From Spartobacteria bacterium (GTDB lineage Bacteria; Verrucomicrobiota; Verrucomicrobiia; Chthoniobacterales; Chthoniobacteraceae), in contig JAJPJG010000021.1 in NCBI GenBank assembly GCA_021324395.1, forward strand, positions 53,087 through 117,086: a stretch of DNA of 64,000 bases, read 5' to 3'. The position numbers and the translations under genes are program-made. Each line of letters starts with the position of its first letter. The stretch's first letter is position 1. Below, in pieces: positions 45,481-53,565 of this stretch. The notes under the pieces were generated by a model. The model saw nothing but the letters and a program-made list of their open reading frames with translations. It was not told where the DNA came from and made no database searches.

Positions 45481-45496
45481 AGCAGCGCCCGTGCCA
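45481..45496 (-). promoter_or_regulatory. Sigma-54 (RpoN) promoter for amtB
   Basis: On the minus strand the 16 bases read TGGCACGGGCGCTGCT. This matches the sigma-54 consensus TGGCACGN4TTGCW at 11 of 12 fixed positions, with the invariant GG and GC ten bases apart. It lies in the 346-base gene-free stretch between amtB and the next gene, 95 bases before the amtB ATG, and points toward it. I saw no clear NtrC site further upstream; the rest of the stretch (45497-45731) shows nothing recognisable. Confidence 0.75.
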
Positions 45497-45731
45497 CCAT
45501 TCCGAACGCGCCTGACAATCAGCAGCTTCCGCATTCGTGAAAAATTTCTGCACTCGCGATTCGCTAAAATAGCTACAGATGCTTGTGCAGAGTGGACGCT
45601 TTTCCGTAACTCAAACGTCTATGTGCGGGTGGAGCTGAACGGGACATGAAGTGTGGCGGGATGAAGGAGTGCTCGCCGCGCATTTCCCCGCGAATCCGTT
45701 CCGCAATGTTGTCTCGAATTGTTTTGTAGAA

Positions 45732-46679
45732 ATGGCGAAGCTGAAGGACAAAGTCAAAACCGCGCTGGATGAGAACCGCATGCTGGTGCTCGTCGTGCAG
45801 GTGCTCGTCGGTTTTCAGTGCAAGGGTGTGTTCGAGCCGGGATTCGACCGGCTGCCGGTGTCCTCGCAATGGCTGAAGCTGGCTGCGTTTTTTCTGCTGT
45901 TGCTGTCACTCGCGCTTTTACTCACGACAGCTTCGTATCATCGCATCGTCGAGGACGGGGAGGACACGCTGGAGTTTCATCGCGTCGTGACGCACATCAT
46001 GGAGCTTGCGCTGATACCTTTCGCGATCGGGCTTGCAGTGGATTTTTATATCCCGGTGGCAAAGCTGCTGGGAAAAACCGGCGGCGTCTTGACGGCGCTG
46101 ATGACCGCGGCGTGCGCATTCTTTTTTTGGTATGGCATCGAAGCGTGGCGCCGCAGGCAGGACGCACAAAAACGAACGGAGGTGCAAAGCAATATGAAAG
46201 ACGAACCACATGAATCGACTCCACTAAAAAACAAAATCGAACAGGTGCTCACCGAAGGGCGCGTGGTGCTGCCGGGCACGCAGGCTCTGCTCGGGTTTCA
46301 GCTCATTACGTTTTTGACCGATTCGTTTGAAAAATTGCCGCGCAGCTCGCAGTTACTGCATCTCGCCAGTCTGCTGCTCATCGCGTTCAGCGCGATTTTG
46401 CTGATGACGCCGCCGGCTTATCACCGGCTCGTGGAGCAGGGCGAGGACACGCCGCATTTTCACCGGCTCGCGAGCCGCTTCGTTGTCAGCGCGATGATTC
46501 CGCTCGCGCTCGGCATCGCGACGGAGTTTTACATCGTGGCGATGAAGATCACGGAATCGACCGCGTTTTCCGTCGGCTTCAGCATCGTCGTGGTGGCGAT
46601 GTTTTTCGGTTTTTGGTTCGCGTTTCCGCTGATGCGCGCGCGGCATCAACCGGGCATCATCGTCTCGCACGCGCATTGA
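45732..46679 (+). CDS. Membrane protein with two tandem DUF6328-like units
   Basis: I start it at ATG 45732 (MAKLKDKVKTALDENRMLVL), giving 315 residues; the frame could begin at GTG 45651. It consists of two related halves of about 145 residues, each with four hydrophobic helices. Both halves have GFQ...F..LP.SSQ.L.LA, then a helix ending YHR(I/L)VE(D/Q)GEDT..FHR, then ELALIPFAIGLAVDFYI or SAMIPLALGIATEFYI. The pattern resembles the DUF6328 family of single-unit proteins, but I am only moderately sure. A charged linker (about 150-175) joins the halves. Function unknown, inner membrane. Confidence 0.7.
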   Translation: MAKLKDKVKTALDENRMLVLVVQVLVGFQCKGVFEPGFDRLPVSSQWLKLAAFFLLLLSLALLLTTASYHRIVEDGEDTLEFHRVVTHIMELALIPFAIGLAVDFYIPVAKLLGKTGGVLTALMTAACAFFFWYGIEAWRRRQDAQKRTEVQSNMKDEPHESTPLKNKIEQVLTEGRVVLPGTQALLGFQLITFLTDSFEKLPRSSQLLHLASLLLIAFSAILLMTPPAYHRLVEQGEDTPHFHRLASRFVVSAMIPLALGIATEFYIVAMKITESTAFSVGFSIVVVAMFFGFWFAFPLMRARHQPGIIVSHAH

Positions 46680-46711
46680 GGCGCTTTGGCAAACATGTGC
46701 TACGGTTCGCG

Positions 46712-47383
46712 ATGTTCCGGATATTTCTGCTTTCGCCGGCAAATTCCGCCGGCTTGCGCGCGCAGATGCTGCTGAATGAGCGCGCGCAATTTCCGCTCGC
46801 GTTACGGCTCCGGAATCAAGGCGCAGTGCCGCTTTCCGAGGCATTCACGTTTTTGAGCGGACTCTATTTTCGTGGAAAAATCGCGTATGCGCGCGCGTTC
46901 GCGAAGCCGCCGGAAAATTTAAGCGGCGCATTTGTCATCACGCCGAATCGCGGGCTCGTCGCGGCGGAGACGCTGGTGTCGCTGGAGGATTTGCGCGCGT
47001 TTGCGCGGGTGCCGATCGATCACACCGATGCGCGTTACCGGCGGCCGCTTTTGCGTGAAACGAAAAAACTCTGCGCGCGTGCCGGCGAAGATTGCGAAGC
47101 GGTTTTGCTCGGCAGCATCGCGACGGCGAAATATGTCGAGCCGCTGCTGGGCTGCTTCGGCGAGCGGCTGAAATTTCCCGCTGAATTCGTCGGACGCGGC
47201 GACATGAGCCGCGGCGGTTTGATGCTGCGCTGCGCAGCGGATCGTCAGGAACTCGAATACGTCTCAGTCGCCGGCGCGATTCGTCGCGGCGCGCGTCCGC
47301 CGAAATTAGCGCGGCGCAGTGACACCGACGAACGCTCGCGCGTTTCGCTACGCGAACTGCGAGTAAGCGGCGAGCCCGTGTAG
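46712..47383 (+). CDS. Conserved hypothetical protein
   Basis: The start is ATG 46712 (MFRIFLLSPANSAGLRAQMLL), giving 223 residues; the longer frame overlaps the upstream gene. It is a soluble, arginine-rich protein without signal peptide or membrane helices. Notable segments are VPLSEAFTFLSGLYFRGKIAYARAF, FVITPNRGLVAAETLVSLEDLRAF, and AVLLGSIATAKYVEPLLGCFGERLKFPAEFVGRGDMSRGG. The composition and segment pattern suggest a conserved bacterial family, but I do not recognise a domain. It overlaps the convergent aldehyde dehydrogenase end by 36 bases. Confidence 0.7.
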   Translation: MFRIFLLSPANSAGLRAQMLLNERAQFPLALRLRNQGAVPLSEAFTFLSGLYFRGKIAYARAFAKPPENLSGAFVITPNRGLVAAETLVSLEDLRAFARVPIDHTDARYRRPLLRETKKLCARAGEDCEAVLLGSIATAKYVEPLLGCFGERLKFPAEFVGRGDMSRGGLMLRCAADRQELEYVSVAGAIRRGARPPKLARRSDTDERSRVSLRELRVSGEPV

Positions 47384-48886
47384 ACCGCCTTCGCGGCCGA
47401 AGCCGCTTTCCTTGTAGCCGCCGAAGGGCGAGGTCGGATCGAATTTGTTGTAGGTATTTGCCCAGACGACGCCCGCGCGCAGCTTGTTCGCGATTTTAAA
47501 AATCTTCGACCCTTTGTCGGTCCACACGCCCGCGCTCAATCCATAAGGTGTGTTGTTCGCGCGCTCGATCGCTTCCTCCGGCGTGCGGAATGTCATCACG
47601 CTCAGCACCGGTCCAAAAATTTCCTCTTGCGCGATGCGATGCGTCGCGGTGACGCCGGTGAAAAAGCTCGGCGGATACCAGTAACCGCGCTCGGGCAGTT
47701 TGCAGCGCGGCTGCACGAGCTCCGCGCCTTCGCTGACGCCGCTTTCTACGAGTTCGTGGATGCGGTCGAGTTGCATCTTGGAATTAATCGCGCCGATGTC
47801 GGAATTTTTGTCGAGCGGATCGCCGACGCGAAGCACGGTAATGCGATCGCGCAATTTGCGAATGACGGTCGGGAAAATCGATTCCTGCACGAGTAGTCGC
47901 GAGCCGGCGCAGCAGACGTGGCCCTGGTTAAAATAAATGCCGCTGATGATGCCCTCGACCGCCTGGTCGATCGGCGCGTCTTCCATCAAAATGTTTGCGG
48001 CTTTGCCGCCGAGCTCGAGCGTCAGTTTTTTCTTCGTGCCGACGAGCGCCTTCGCGATGATTTTGCCGACGTCGGTCGAGCCGGTGAATGCGATCTTGTC
48101 GATGTCGTCATGCTCGACGATGGCGCGTCCCGTTTCGCCCGCGCCGGTAACGATGTTCACGACGCCATCGGGCAAACCGGCTTCCTGCAAAATCTGCGCG
48201 AGATGCATCGCGGTGATGCTTGTGGTTTCAGCCGGTTTTAAAACAACCGTGTTGCCGCATGCGAGCGCGGGCGCGAGCTTCCACGCAGCCATCAGCAGCG
48301 GAAAATTCCACGGGATGATTTGCCCGCAAACGCCGAGCGGACGCGGTTTGCGGCCGGGAAATGCGTAGTCGAGTTTGTCTGTCCAGCCGGCGTGGTAGAA
48401 GAAATGTGTGGCAACCAGCGGCAAATCCACATCGCGCGATTCCTTGATCGTTTTGCCGCCATCCATCGTCTCGAGAATCGCGAGCTCGCGCGATTTTTCC
48501 TGAATGATCCGCGCGATGCGATAGATGTATTTGCCGCGTTCGCGCGCCGGCATTTTGCTCCACGTTTTTTCGTAAGCGCGACGCGCCGCTTTCACCGCGC
48601 GATCGACATCGTGCGCATCGCCCTGCGCGATTTCCGTGAGCTTTTTCTCGTTCGCCGGATTGATCGAATCGAAATATTTGCCCGAGTGCGGTGTGACGAA
48701 TTTTCCATCGATGAACAACTCGTAGCGTGGCTGGATTTTCACCGGCGCGGTTTCCGGCGCGGGCGCGTAGTCCCATTTTGTGCCGAAATTCAAACGGCGA
48801 TCTTCCGGCGCGAGTGCGGTGACAAAATGTGCCGGTGCGCCGTTGTCCTGGACTGCGAGAGAACGTGAGGGGGATTTGCGTGCCAT
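47348..48886 (-). CDS. Aldehyde dehydrogenase family protein
   Basis: This 512-residue NAD(P)-dependent aldehyde dehydrogenase has the catalytic Glu in LTLELGGKAANILMED and the catalytic Cys in FNQGHVCCAGSRLLV. The oxyanion Asn lies in QIIPWNFPLLMAAWKLAPAL. The nucleotide-binding TGSTDVG and the C-terminal EEIFGPVLSVMTF and SPFGGYKESGFGREGG are present. An N-terminal extension of about 50 residues with Pro/Ala precedes the fold. It oxidises an aldehyde to an acid in the cytoplasm; the substrate is not readable, though betaine-type or general aldehyde dehydrogenases are the closest in pattern. Confidence 0.95.
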   Translation of the reverse strand: MARKSPSRSLAVQDNGAPAHFVTALAPEDRRLNFGTKWDYAPAPETAPVKIQPRYELFIDGKFVTPHSGKYFDSINPANEKKLTEIAQGDAHDVDRAVKAARRAYEKTWSKMPARERGKYIYRIARIIQEKSRELAILETMDGGKTIKESRDVDLPLVATHFFYHAGWTDKLDYAFPGRKPRPLGVCGQIIPWNFPLLMAAWKLAPALACGNTVVLKPAETTSITAMHLAQILQEAGLPDGVVNIVTGAGETGRAIVEHDDIDKIAFTGSTDVGKIIAKALVGTKKKLTLELGGKAANILMEDAPIDQAVEGIISGIYFNQGHVCCAGSRLLVQESIFPTVIRKLRDRITVLRVGDPLDKNSDIGAINSKMQLDRIHELVESGVSEGAELVQPRCKLPERGYWYPPSFFTGVTATHRIAQEEIFGPVLSVMTFRTPEEAIERANNTPYGLSAGVWTDKGSKIFKIANKLRAGVVWANTYNKFDPTSPFGGYKESGFGREGGLHGLAAYSQFA

Positions 48887-48946
48887 GCTGTTAAATTGGC
48901 GCGCGTCGCGGCGAACGTCAAAGCCGATGTGTGTCCGGAGTTTTTT

Positions 48947-50074
48947 TTAATGCGAAAAATGCTGGCGCATCAGCGCCTTTTGCTCGGCGCGCGCGAAGGC
49001 TTCCTCCTGCGAGATCATGCCGGCGTCGTAAAGTTCCATCAGCGAATCGTCCATCAATTTCATGCCGAGTTTTTTTCCGGTCTGGATAATGCCGGGCAGC
49101 ATGAATGTTTTCGATTCGCGGATCGTGTTCGCAACAGCGGGCGTGTTGACGAGAATTTCGATCGCGAGTGCGCGGCCTTTGCCGTCCTGCTTGGGCACGA
49201 GTTGCTGCGAGATGATGCCGCGCAACGATTCGCTGACCATGATGCGGATTTGTTCGCGTTGATCGACCGGGAAAACGTCGAGCACGCGGTCGAGTGTGCG
49301 CGCAGCGTTCGCCGTGTGCAGCGTGCCGAGCACGAGATGGCCCGTTTCCGACGCGGTGATCGCGAGCTGGATCGTCTCGAGGTCGCGCATTTCACCGACC
49401 ATGATCACGTCCGGATCTTCACGCAATGCGCCGCGCAGCGCCGCGCCGAACGACGCCGTGTGGGTGTGCACTTCGCGCTGCGTGACGTGGCAGCCTTTTG
49501 ATTCGAACAAATACTCGATCGGGTCCTCGAGCGTGATGATGTGATCGTGGCGCGTGCGGTTCACTTCCTCGACAAGCGCGGCGAGCGTGGTCGATTTTCC
49601 GCTACCAACCGCGCCGGTAACGAGCACGAGACCGTTGTGATATTGTGTTAAAAGCTTGAGCGACTGAGGCAAATTGAGCTCGTCCATCGTCCGCAGCTTC
49701 GTGCTGATGATACGAAAGACGATATCGATGCCGATTCGCTGCCGGACAACGCTCGCGCGGAATCGACCGAACGAAGTCGCGTAAGCAAAATCGACATCGC
49801 CGCGCTCGTTTAACTGCTGTTTTTGCGCCTCATTGAGAAACGCCATCGCGAGCCGCTCCGTATCCTCCGCGCTCAGCCGCGGCGCGTCCAACCAGATCGG
49901 CTCGAGCGTGCCGAAGCGTCGCCAGATCGGCTGCGCGTTAACGCCGAGATGAATGTCTGACGCGTCGGATTGCTGGCCGATCTGGAGATATTGATCGACG
50001 TGACCGAGCGTGTGGAGGTGGTCTTCGGGTTCTTGCACTGCGAGGGGTTCGGTAAGTTCGGCCTGGTTTGCCAT
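48947..50074 (-). CDS. pilT: Type IV pilus retraction ATPase PilT
   Basis: This 375-residue hexameric ATPase drives pilus retraction. It has a PAS-like N-terminal domain (SDIHLGVNAQPIWR), the Walker A motif GAVGSGKSTT near residue 163, the Asp box (HDHIITLEDPIEYLFE), the Walker B region (LREDPDVIMVGEMRDLETI) and the His box (TGHLVLGTLHTANA). The PilT-type end, with an AFARAEQKALM segment, is also present. Length is close to the usual 340-380. It points to surface motility or adhesion. The pilus structural genes are not in this window; the pseudopilin at 24394 is unrelated by position. Confidence 0.93.
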   Translation of the reverse strand: MANQAELTEPLAVQEPEDHLHTLGHVDQYLQIGQQSDASDIHLGVNAQPIWRRFGTLEPIWLDAPRLSAEDTERLAMAFLNEAQKQQLNERGDVDFAYATSFGRFRASVVRQRIGIDIVFRIISTKLRTMDELNLPQSLKLLTQYHNGLVLVTGAVGSGKSTTLAALVEEVNRTRHDHIITLEDPIEYLFESKGCHVTQREVHTHTASFGAALRGALREDPDVIMVGEMRDLETIQLAITASETGHLVLGTLHTANAARTLDRVLDVFPVDQREQIRIMVSESLRGIISQQLVPKQDGKGRALAIEILVNTPAVANTIRESKTFMLPGIIQTGKKLGMKLMDDSLMELYDAGMISQEEAFARAEQKALMRQHFSH

Positions 50075-50130
50075 CGCTGGAAACCGGACTACACGCCCCG
50101 ATGGAAATCAACCGAAAACTTGCGCAATCT

Positions 50131-50496
50131 TCAGCGATGTTTGCGGCGGTGCGCGTATTCCGAGATCAGTTTCGTCGCGGCGCTGGTAATCACCGGGCGT
50201 GCAGCGGAAAAAGCGATCTTCGCCAAAGCGAGCGCCAGTCCGGCCTTTTCGGCCTTTTTGATGTTCTCGTTTGTATGGCGGTCGACGTAGACCTTCTTTT
50301 TTCGCGCCGGCAATTTCGCCAGCAGCAAACCGAGCGCGGTCGCGCCGCCGAGCCAGACGGCTTTGTGTTCGCGCACTGATTTTTTCAAATGCCCCGGCAC
50401 GTCGATATCGTGACGAACCGATTCCATGTGCCGCGAAATTTTCGCGCGCGCGCGGTCGAGCTCCGCGGCTAGTTCTGCTTTGGTGTGCTCAGCCAT
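50131..50496 (-). CDS. Small envelope-associated protein downstream of Holin-X
   Basis: This 121-residue protein opens with a charged helical stretch (HTKAELAAELDRARAKISRH) resembling DUF3618/DUF883-type helpers. One hydrophobic segment (AVWLGGATALGLLLAKLPA) lies near 45-65. A basic region and a second weakly hydrophobic helix (LALALAKIAFSAARPVITSAA) follow. It overlaps the end of the Holin-X gene by 28 bases. Together with the next two genes it forms a three-gene cassette of small envelope proteins. Function unknown. Confidence 0.75.
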   Translation of the reverse strand: MAEHTKAELAAELDRARAKISRHMESVRHDIDVPGHLKKSVREHKAVWLGGATALGLLLAKLPARKKKVYVDRHTNENIKKAEKAGLALALAKIAFSAARPVITSAATKLISEYAHRRKHR

Positions 50497-50867
50497 TGTT
50501 GGTCTTTTTTGAATTCTTCGATCGTCGCGCTAAACATCGACGCAGTCAGCCGCGCTTTGATGATCAGCACGCAAATAATCGCCGCGCAAAAGTGCAGAAG
50601 CGCAAACGCGATGATGATCCATTCCGGGCGAATGTGCAGCAGGTGTGCGATCAGCACGACCAGCCCAATGCACAAAAAGAGATAGCCGAAAACGACGATG
50701 CAAAGCGCGAGCACGAGCAACGCAATAAGGATCGCGTAGTGAACCAGCGCTTCCTTTGTCTCAATGCCCGCGAGCCGAATCCGCGCATGCAGATACTGCG
50801 CGAACGCTGAGAGCAGCGCCCGCGTGTTTTCAAAAAAACCCGTTTCGGAACTCGCCGGTTCAGCCAT
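50469..50867 (-). CDS. Phage holin-superfamily III (Holin-X/DUF1469-like) membrane protein
   Basis: This 132-residue protein has an amphipathic N-terminal helix (FFENTRALLSAFAQYLHARIRLAGIETKEALVHY) and two long membrane helices (AILIALLVLALCIVVFGYLFL and EWIIIAFALLHFCAAIICVLII). The second is followed by a charged C-terminal helix. This is the usual plan of the Holin-X/YqjE family. Despite the name, these are chromosomal proteins typically found beside DUF883/YqjD genes, which is the case here (6-base gap). Their role in the envelope is unclear. Confidence 0.85.
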   Translation of the reverse strand: MAEPASSETGFFENTRALLSAFAQYLHARIRLAGIETKEALVHYAILIALLVLALCIVVFGYLFLCIGLVVLIAHLLHIRPEWIIIAFALLHFCAAIICVLIIKARLTASMFSATIEEFKKDQQWLSTPKQN

Positions 50868-50873
50868 GCGAGG

Positions 50874-51194
50874 CTAGCGGCGGAACATCAAGCCGAGCAC
50901 GAAGCCGACGCCGAGCGCGGTCACGATCGCGCGGGTCGGATTTTCGCGCACGTATTGCTCGCCGTCTTCGCGCAGTGTCCGCGCGCGATTGCGCACGTCG
51001 CTGTATGCTTGCTCAGCACGGTCGCGAAGCTCGGACGCTTTCGCCTCGGCGGTGCTGCGCAGTTCCTGGGCCTTTGCCTCGGCCGCGGCGCGCAAATCTT
51101 CCGCTGCCTGGCGTGCGTGGGTTTTTCCGCTTTCGAATTTTGCGTTGGGATCGGCGGTGCCGGTTCCGGTGGTGGTAGACGTTTGATTTTCCAT
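50874..51194 (-). CDS. DUF883/YqjD-like membrane-anchored coiled-coil protein
   Basis: This 106-residue protein has a Thr/Gly-rich start, then an Ala/Glu/Arg-rich coiled coil (about 25-75), and a C-terminal membrane anchor (NPTRAIVTALGVGFVLGLMFRR). The late segment YVRENPTRA followed by a glycine-containing helix is typical of YqjD/ElaB/DUF883 proteins. E. coli relatives are stress-induced and bind ribosomes at the membrane; whether this holds here is unknown. It is the first gene of the small envelope cassette. Confidence 0.88.
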   Translation of the reverse strand: MENQTSTTTGTGTADPNAKFESGKTHARQAAEDLRAAAEAKAQELRSTAEAKASELRDRAEQAYSDVRNRARTLREDGEQYVRENPTRAIVTALGVGFVLGLMFRR

Positions 51195-51293
51195 AGTTTT
51201 ACTGGGTTAGTTTTCGCCGCACTTCGCGGCCTATGTTGTTACGGATTGGAAAGAGAGTTCGCGCTTACTGGAGATTGTCATTGATGCAGCGGC

Positions 51294-51512
51294 TCATGTC
51301 TCGCGGAAAATGATGCGAGCTTTGCCTAAATCGTAAGGCGAGAGCTCGAGCTCGACTTTATCGCCGGGGACGATGCGAATGAAATGCTTGCGCATTTTGC
51401 CCGAGATGTGCGCCAGGATGTTCGTCCCGTTGGGCAAATCGACGCGGAACATCGTGCCGGGCAGGACGTCGGTGACGACGCCTTCGGTTTTGATCACGTC
51501 TTCCTTTGGCAT
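51294..51512 (-). CDS. infA: Translation initiation factor IF-1
   Basis: The start is ATG 51512 ([20 protein letters not shown]), giving 72 residues, the standard IF-1 size. The extended frame to 51647 has no family support. The single S1-type OB fold is complete: [26 protein letters not shown], then [19 protein letters not shown]. It binds the ribosomal A site during initiation. It stands alone here rather than in a ribosomal protein cluster. The 354-base stretch upstream (51513-51866) has no gene but holds a TTGAAC-AC-GTTCAA palindrome nearer the PEP-CTERM gene. Confidence 0.97.
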   Translation of the reverse strand: MPKEDVIKTEGVVTDVLPGTMFRVDLPNGTNILAHISGKMRKHFIRIVPGDKVELELSPYDLGKARIIFRET

Positions 51513-51732
51513 GGCGCGTAAATAATGTGCAGTCGTCTTTTTGAAATCAATACTCGGATTGAAGGTTTGGCTTATTGATTCAAAAGGTTGTGCGCACGGA
51601 AGAAAGGTTTGTGCGCCAGATCGGAAGCTTTCCTCTGCATAATCCAAAGCCGATAAAAGCCGCCTTTTCTATTACCGGCAATTCTGTGAAATCCATATGA
51701 GATTACCCGCTCGCCAGAAAGTTCCCCTTCTA

Positions 51733-51746
51733 TTGAACACGTTCAA
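51733..51746. promoter_or_regulatory. Possible operator palindrome upstream of PEP-CTERM gene
   Basis: The bases TTGAACACGTTCAA form two perfect 6-base arms around a 2-base centre. The site lies 120 bases before the PEP-CTERM gene at 51867, with a possible promoter (TTGCAA, 16 bases, TAAATG) at 51779-51806 between them. No regulator is visible nearby. The rest of 51513-51866 shows nothing else recognisable. Confidence 0.35.
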
Positions 51747-51866
51747 TGAATTTTTTCCCCAGAACATAAAAAAAGTATTTGCAAGCGTCTGGTAGTAGCG
51801 TAAATGTTCTCATGTCGCCGACAGAACCAGCGGTGACGAACCAGTAAACCACTTACAATCTCCCCT

Positions 51867-52517
51867 ATGAAAAAACTCCGCTTCAAAACGGCGGCTTTCG
51901 CCGCTTTGCTTCTTGCGAGCGCGGCTGCCTCTTATGCCGGTGCCGGCATTTATGACTCGTTCGCAATCGTCAATGGCAGCTTTTATGACTTGGGTGCCAC
52001 GACCGGATTGCCTGATTTTCAGGGCGCCAATCTCGGCACCTTCGATATCTCCACCGCTGCACAGTTGAAACTCGGCGGTCAGGAGAAGTCCTTCAAAAAC
52101 AATTTCACCGACGTGACGGGGCACATGATCGAATACCGGCTTTATTCGGGTAGCCCGACAGGTGCGTTCACCGCGATCAGTTACGGTTTTCAGTGGAATG
52201 CGTTTGATTCAGGTGCACCTGGCAATCTGAATAATAGCGGCGACCAGCAGTGGGGCACCGATGCGCAGGGCGCGCACGGCTCGGACTCGAGCGTGAACAT
52301 CCTCACCGGTCTCGCCAATGGCACCTATACGCTCGAAGCGTATTCGCAGATCACCACGAATGGCGTGAACGAGGCTGGGTCGATCGCAAACAACAACGGC
52401 GGTAACAATTACAAGGCGACGTTCACCGTTGTTCCCGAGCCGTCATCGATCTCGATGCTGATCGGTTCTTCGTTCCTTGGTTGTCTTTATTTAGTTCGCC
52501 GCCGTCGATTGGCGTAA
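51867..52517 (+). CDS. PEP-CTERM sorting domain protein
   Basis: This 216-residue secreted protein has a signal peptide (FKTAAFAALLLASAAASYAG) and a C-terminal sorting signal: VVPEPSS, a hydrophobic helix, and a basic tail (VRRRRLA). The body (25-185) looks like a beta-sandwich, rich in Gly, Asn, Ser and Thr, with no enzyme motif. By family the signal is cut and the protein transferred by an exosortase, which is not in this window. Such proteins are often matrix or surface components. Confidence 0.88.
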   Translation: MKKLRFKTAAFAALLLASAAASYAGAGIYDSFAIVNGSFYDLGATTGLPDFQGANLGTFDISTAAQLKLGGQEKSFKNNFTDVTGHMIEYRLYSGSPTGAFTAISYGFQWNAFDSGAPGNLNNSGDQQWGTDAQGAHGSDSSVNILTGLANGTYTLEAYSQITTNGVNEAGSIANNNGGNNYKATFTVVPEPSSISMLIGSSFLGCLYLVRRRRLA

Positions 52518-52551
52518 AAAGGTAACCGCTTTAAGCGGAGAAAGACTGTTG

Positions 52552-52581
52552 AACGGTTTCACGCATTGCGTGAAGCCGTTC
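52552..52581 (+). terminator. Hairpin after first PEP-CTERM gene
   Basis: The sequence AACGGTTTCACGCATTGCGTGAAGCCGTT folds into a stem of about 12 pairs with one mismatch around a short ATT loop. It lies 35 bases after the stop at 52517. It is followed by CACGTGTTTCATTTG, which is only moderately T-rich. Confidence 0.6.
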
Positions 52582-52673
52582 ACGTGTTTCATTTGACCGG
52601 ACAGCGGGAGTTGGGGATTTGTGGATTTGTTGCGAGCACTGAACCTCCTTGCAACCCACATCAACGCCCCCAT

Positions 52674-53516
52674 ATGAAAATCTCCCTTGCAAAGCTGGCG
52701 GCAGCTTCGGCGCTAGCTCTCCTTTTCAACGTTGCTTCGGTCCACGCGCAGACCGTGATCGCGAGCGACGATGCAAGCCAAAGCGCCTACTCCAGCGGCT
52801 GGACAGACGGCACCAATGGCGGAACTGGTTTTAACGCATGGGACTTGACCAATAACAATAACGGCACCACCAGCGGAACCGATAATCATACAAATTTCGC
52901 CGGTTATTTCATTGGAGATTCGACACTCGGTGGCGGCAATATCAATATCAGCGGCAAAGCGTTCGGCGTTTACGCAAATCCGGGAACGGCCTTCGCCGAT
53001 GCCGCGCGCAGTTTTTCCGAGGGCGCGCTTCAGCTCAATCAGACTTTTTCCATCGAACTTGCAGTCAATTTCCGCAACGGAAACAAAGGCATCGATCTCA
53101 TCGACGGATCAACGACGATTTTCAATCTAAACATCGGCGCAGACAAATATACCGTCGCCAACGCTAGCGTTGCGGATGACGGAAATGGCGGAAGCACGAA
53201 TGATCTGTTCGGCGATGCCTACAGTGCGAACACGATCTTTACGTTGTCATTCGTGCAAACCAGCGTCAGTGGCGGCACATGGAACGTAACGCGTAGCGGC
53301 GGCTTGAGTGGAAGCGCAAATGGCACTTTCACGGGAGATGCGACGCGGTTCAAACTTTACAACGCCGGCACCGATCCTGGCGGCGCTGCCGAGAACAATC
53401 TTTACGCGAATGCTCTCAGCATCAGCGTGCCCGAGCCGTCGTCATTCGTGCTGCTGAGCGGCGCGCTGTTCGTCGGCGGCGTCTGGATCGCGCGTCACGG
53501 TTCGAAGCGTCATTGA
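52674..53516 (+). CDS. PEP-CTERM sorting domain protein, beta-sandwich type
   Basis: The start is ATG 52674 (MKISLAKLAAASALALLF), giving 280 residues; the longer frame adds an upstream leader without a signal peptide. After the signal peptide the chain is Gly/Asn/Ser/Thr-rich with concanavalin-like strands (SIELAVNFRNGNKGIDLIDG, TIFTLSFVQTSVSGGTWNV). The C-terminus ends in VPEPSSFVLLSGALFVGGVW plus a basic tail. It is the second PEP-CTERM gene in tandem, 156 bases after the first. The 52518-52673 spacer contains a self-complementary AACGGTTTCACGC/GCGTGAAGCCGTT hairpin, probably the terminator of the first gene. Confidence 0.87.
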   Translation: MKISLAKLAAASALALLFNVASVHAQTVIASDDASQSAYSSGWTDGTNGGTGFNAWDLTNNNNGTTSGTDNHTNFAGYFIGDSTLGGGNINISGKAFGVYANPGTAFADAARSFSEGALQLNQTFSIELAVNFRNGNKGIDLIDGSTTIFNLNIGADKYTVANASVADDGNGGSTNDLFGDAYSANTIFTLSFVQTSVSGGTWNVTRSGGLSGSANGTFTGDATRFKLYNAGTDPGGAAENNLYANALSISVPEPSSFVLLSGALFVGGVWIARHGSKRH

Positions 53517-53565
53517 TTCATTCACGACTCGACTGTTGCAGTTGCCTCGCGCCAGACTGCGGCGA

